6,332 nucleotides of DNA, taken from the NCBI GenBank assembly GCA_947628025.1, contig CANQYH010000188.1, positions 1 to 6,332 of the forward strand. The letters are read 5' to 3'. Both the position numbers and the translations under genes were made by a program. The notes beneath the pieces were generated by a model. It ran no database searches, was not told where the DNA came from, and worked only from the letters and a program-made list of their open reading frames with translations. Positions 4,105 to 6,332 of this stretch are shown here, one piece after another (positions within the stretch are counted from its first letter, which is position 1; every line of letters starts with the position of its first letter). Origin of the DNA: an uncultured Lachnospiraceae bacterium (lineage in GTDB: Bacteria > Bacillota > Clostridia > Lachnospirales > Lachnospiraceae).

Positions 4105-6332
4105 TTACATCGTAAATAGTTCTTCGATTCCCTCGGCCGCCACGATATCCACGCAGGTCCGGTCCGATGGCGAGGTGATGACAAAGGCGCGGCCGCGGCC
4201 ATTGTTCACGATGTCCTCGCGCTCGCTCTCGTTGATCGCGCCGGACTTCTCATACAATTTGCACAGATCGTCCATGTCGTTGGGCGCCAGCGGGAAAATG
4301 AACGAATACTGGCTGGCGTTGATGATGGCCGTGGACTTGCGGGCCAGTTCCTCCGTGCCCACGAAGTCTTTCACGTTCTGGGTGATGACGATCTGCATAC
4401 CGTTGTACTTACGGATACGCTTTGCCAGCTGGAACATGAAATCCAGAGCGATCGGGTACTTGCTGTCGATAAACACATGGGCCTCGTCAATGACGATCAC
4501 GATCTTGCGCTGGGCCTTGTATTTGATATTGTAGTCCCGGTTCTTGATGACCTCGTTGTCCAGCCACTTCAGCACCAGGAGCATCTGGGCGTTGGCGATG
4601 ATATTGTTCTTGTTCGCCAGCAGGGACTGGAAGTTAAACACGATAAAGTTCTCATCCGTCGAAATACTGGACGGACCGTTCCACAGCGTCGAGTTCCGGC
4701 CGCCCTCCGCGAACTTGGAAATATAGTTTAGGAGGATGGTCAGGTTGTTTTTAATGTACTCGCCGGAGCTGGTCTGGATATCGTTGATGATCTTGTCGTA
4801 CAGATCGTCAAAGATCGGATAATCCTCCGGGGTCAGCTGGCTCAGATCGGTGGTATCGTCGATGCCTTTCTGCTCGTACATGCGGATCGTCATGGTATTC
4901 AGGTACTCCAGCGCGTCCGAATCCACGCCAGGCAGGATCTGGCGGTAAAATTCCTCCAGAAACTGCAGGTGGGTGCTGAAGCTGCTGACCGCGGAGTTTT
5001 CGCCCGTATCTTCCTCGTCGTCCGACAGCGTCGTGATGATATGGAACGGGTTCAGGCGTCCCTGGCTCGCGTTGCCCACGTCGATGATCTTACCGTGCAT
5101 GTTCTGTGCCAGCTTCGTGTACTCGTTTTCCGGGTCCAGGATGAAGATCTTGGAGTTCTCCGCCGCCAGCTGGGTCAGGATCGTCTTCGTCGCGTAGGAT
5201 TTACCGGAACCGGACTTACCGATGATGACCGTGTTGCTGTTGATGCGCTCCCTGTCCCTCTGGAAGAAATTCACGAACGCCGGAACGCCGGTGGACTGGC
5301 CGATGTAAATGCCGTTCTTATCGCTCAGCGCCTTGTCCACATAGGGGAACACCGCCGCCACCGAGTTGGAATGGATGCCCCGCTTATATTTGGAAAACGC
5401 GTCGTAGCTGGACAGCTGATTCGACCCGTAGGCCTCGAACTGCTGCAGGGACATATCCGTCACCTTGAAGCCCTCCTCCGCCAGGTCACGGCGGACCCGC
5501 TTCTTAAAGGAGGTAACGTTGGAGACTGATTTCTTCTCTTTCTGCAGCATCTGCTGCGACAGCTCGTAATCGTTGACCGCCACATAGGTGTTGACGTTGA
5601 ACAGCACCTCGTTCTCGCCCTGCAGCAGGCGCAGCACCTCAGACAGCGTATCGATGTGCATCCCCACTTCCATCAGCTTACTGGTCTTGCTGGTGGAATT
5701 TTCCTGCTCCCGCAGCTCGTCGATGGAGCGGTCGATCTGCCGGATGGCCCGGTAACGGTCGATGGGCGTCATCTTCAGCACGACCTTGGTCCCCAGCTGG
5801 TTGAAGAACCTGGCGCCCCAGGCGTTGCCGACGATCATCGGATAATCCCTGAGCCGGAAGTTGTGCGTGATCAGGTGGTCGTACTGCACGGTCCTGCCGG
5901 TGAACCGGATGGACTCCGGCAGGATCCACGACATATACTGGTCGGGACGCAGGGAATAAGCTTCCCTCTCGTCAAAGTCGGAACCGTAGTTATATTTAAG
6001 GAAGATCGCCAGCTCCGGCCCTTTCAGCTGGTGCGTCTCGATATTGCTGGAGGCCAACATGTCGATCGCGCTGAGGATCTGGTTGTTCAGCATGGTCCTG
6101 TCCTTGTGGAGGAACATCAGATAGTGGACCGGCCGGAACACCCGGTCTTTCTTATTAAATATCTCCAGCTGCTGGATACGGTCCTGCACGATGCCCACGC
6201 GGACGGTCAGCTCGTCGTCGGTCAGAAGCCCGTTCAGATAGGCTTCGATCATCTCGTTCATCTTCTGGTGCTCGCTCTCGATAAAGCCGTCGTAAAGCAT
6301 CGGCTGATCCAGCTTCACCATGTTGATGCACT
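4105..6332 (-). CDS. virB4: VirB4-type conjugal transfer ATPase (Mbov_0397-like ICE family), 5' end outside window
   Basis: Cytosolic/membrane-associated hexameric ATPase that powers a conjugative type IV secretion system. Numbering from the first Met in the window (codon at 6319-6321), a VirB4/TrbE-type N-terminal region covers about 100-330 and a P-loop ATPase domain about 350-738. Walker A is GKSGSGKS at 368-375, followed by LDPENEY at 395-401. Walker B is IVIVIDEAH at 607-615, and a sensor-like VITQN lies at 645-649. The C-terminus is complete, ending in TAA at 4105-4107. The 5' end is not: the frame stays open upstream of that Met (residues C-I-N) to the edge, no Shine-Dalgarno precedes it, and 741 residues are visible against roughly 800 or more expected. 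The true start is therefore probably some tens of codons outside the window. The Mbov_0397 assignment comes from remembered similarity around FAEGGRNSTLWNGP (538-550) and IRKYNGMQIVITQN (636-649), not from a search. It heads the visible operon, and the next gene starts 14 nt after its stop. Confidence 0.95.
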   Translation of the reverse strand, partial: CINMVKLDQPMLYDGFIESEHQKMNEMIEAYLNGLLTDDELTVRVGIVQDRIQQLEIFNKKDRVFRPVHYLMFLHKDRTMLNNQILSAIDMLASSNIETHQLKGPELAIFLKYNYGSDFDEREAYSLRPDQYMSWILPESIRFTGRTVQYDHLITHNFRLRDYPMIVGNAWGARFFNQLGTKVVLKMTPIDRYRAIRQIDRSIDELREQENSTSKTSKLMEVGMHIDTLSEVLRLLQGENEVLFNVNTYVAVNDYELSQQMLQKEKKSVSNVTSFKKRVRRDLAEEGFKVTDMSLQQFEAYGSNQLSSYDAFSKYKRGIHSNSVAAVFPYVDKALSDKNGIYIGQSTGVPAFVNFFQRDRERINSNTVIIGKSGSGKSYATKTILTQLAAENSKIFILDPENEYTKLAQNMHGKIIDVGNASQGRLNPFHIITTLSDDEEDTGENSAVSSFSTHLQFLEEFYRQILPGVDSDALEYLNTMTIRMYEQKGIDDTTDLSQLTPEDYPIFDDLYDKIINDIQTSSGEYIKNNLTILLNYISKFAEGGRNSTLWNGPSSISTDENFIVFNFQSLLANKNNIIANAQMLLVLKWLDNEVIKNRDYNIKYKAQRKIVIVIDEAHVFIDSKYPIALDFMFQLAKRIRKYNGMQIVITQNVKDFVGTEELARKSTAIINASQYSFIFPLAPNDMDDLCKLYEKSGAINESEREDIVNNGRGRAFVITSPSDRTCVDIVAAEGIEELFTM

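Noticed and set aside
3453..4202. 249-codon minus-strand frame overlapping the SBP-like gene.
   Set aside because: Gly/Arg-rich out-of-frame translation of the SBP gene. Its start lies inside virB4 and the SBP frame has clear family features.
4969..5529. 186-codon plus-strand frame opposite virB4.
   Set aside because: Antisense shadow of the conserved ATPase domain, with no ribosome binding site and no recognisable protein features.
6319..6321. ATG as the true start of virB4.
   Set aside because: No Shine-Dalgarno site precedes it, the frame continues open to the window edge, and the family usually has more N-terminal sequence.

Overview
The window is part of the conjugation (type IV secretion) module of an integrative and conjugative element, probably from a fairly GC-rich member of the Firmicutes (Clostridia, of the gut Lachnospiraceae/Oscillospiraceae type). 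Three things support this. The VirB4-type ATPase and the small two-helix pilin-like protein resemble the Firmicutes/Mollicutes ICE families named Mbov_0397 and Mbov_0395. Most genes have strong GGAGG Shine-Dalgarno sites at 7-8 nt spacing. Two exported proteins carry lipoprotein signal peptides with no outer-membrane components nearby. Host and element are inferred from protein resemblance; no integrase, att site or relaxase is in view.

All genes lie on the minus strand, so transcription runs from high to low coordinates. In that order they are: (1) a VirB4-type ATPase, 5'-truncated by the window edge (6332-4105); (2) a lipoprotein with a family-3 solute-binding-protein fold (4090-3353); (3) a small, very basic cytosolic protein of 97 aa (3341-3048); (4) a secreted, C-terminally anchored protein apparently built from about four Ig-like beta-sandwich units (3051-1828); (5) a 110-aa pilin-like protein with two membrane helices (1789-1457); and (6) a large lipoprotein with acidic, Pro/Glu-rich repeats, running off the low-coordinate edge without a stop (1327-1).

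Genes 1 to 4 are packed with gaps of 14 nt and 11 nt and a 4-nt ATGA overlap, which points to one translationally coupled operon. The pilin gene is less tightly linked. It has a 38-nt leader, an extended Shine-Dalgarno site, a consensus TATAAT just upstream, and a hairpin in the 114-nt gap after it. These would suit separate or higher expression of a pilus or channel subunit needed in many copies.

The likely common role is the transfer machine of a Gram-positive donor: a cytosolic ATPase, a membrane pilin/channel subunit, and three exported proteins at the outer face of the membrane. The ATPase and pilin are recognisable. The SBP-like lipoprotein, the Ig-like anchored protein, the repeat lipoprotein and the small basic protein are not standard VirB/Tra components that I can name, and they are the most interesting content. 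No RNA genes, CRISPR arrays, insertion sequences or intact terminators were seen, and no intergenic stretch exceeds 300 bases.
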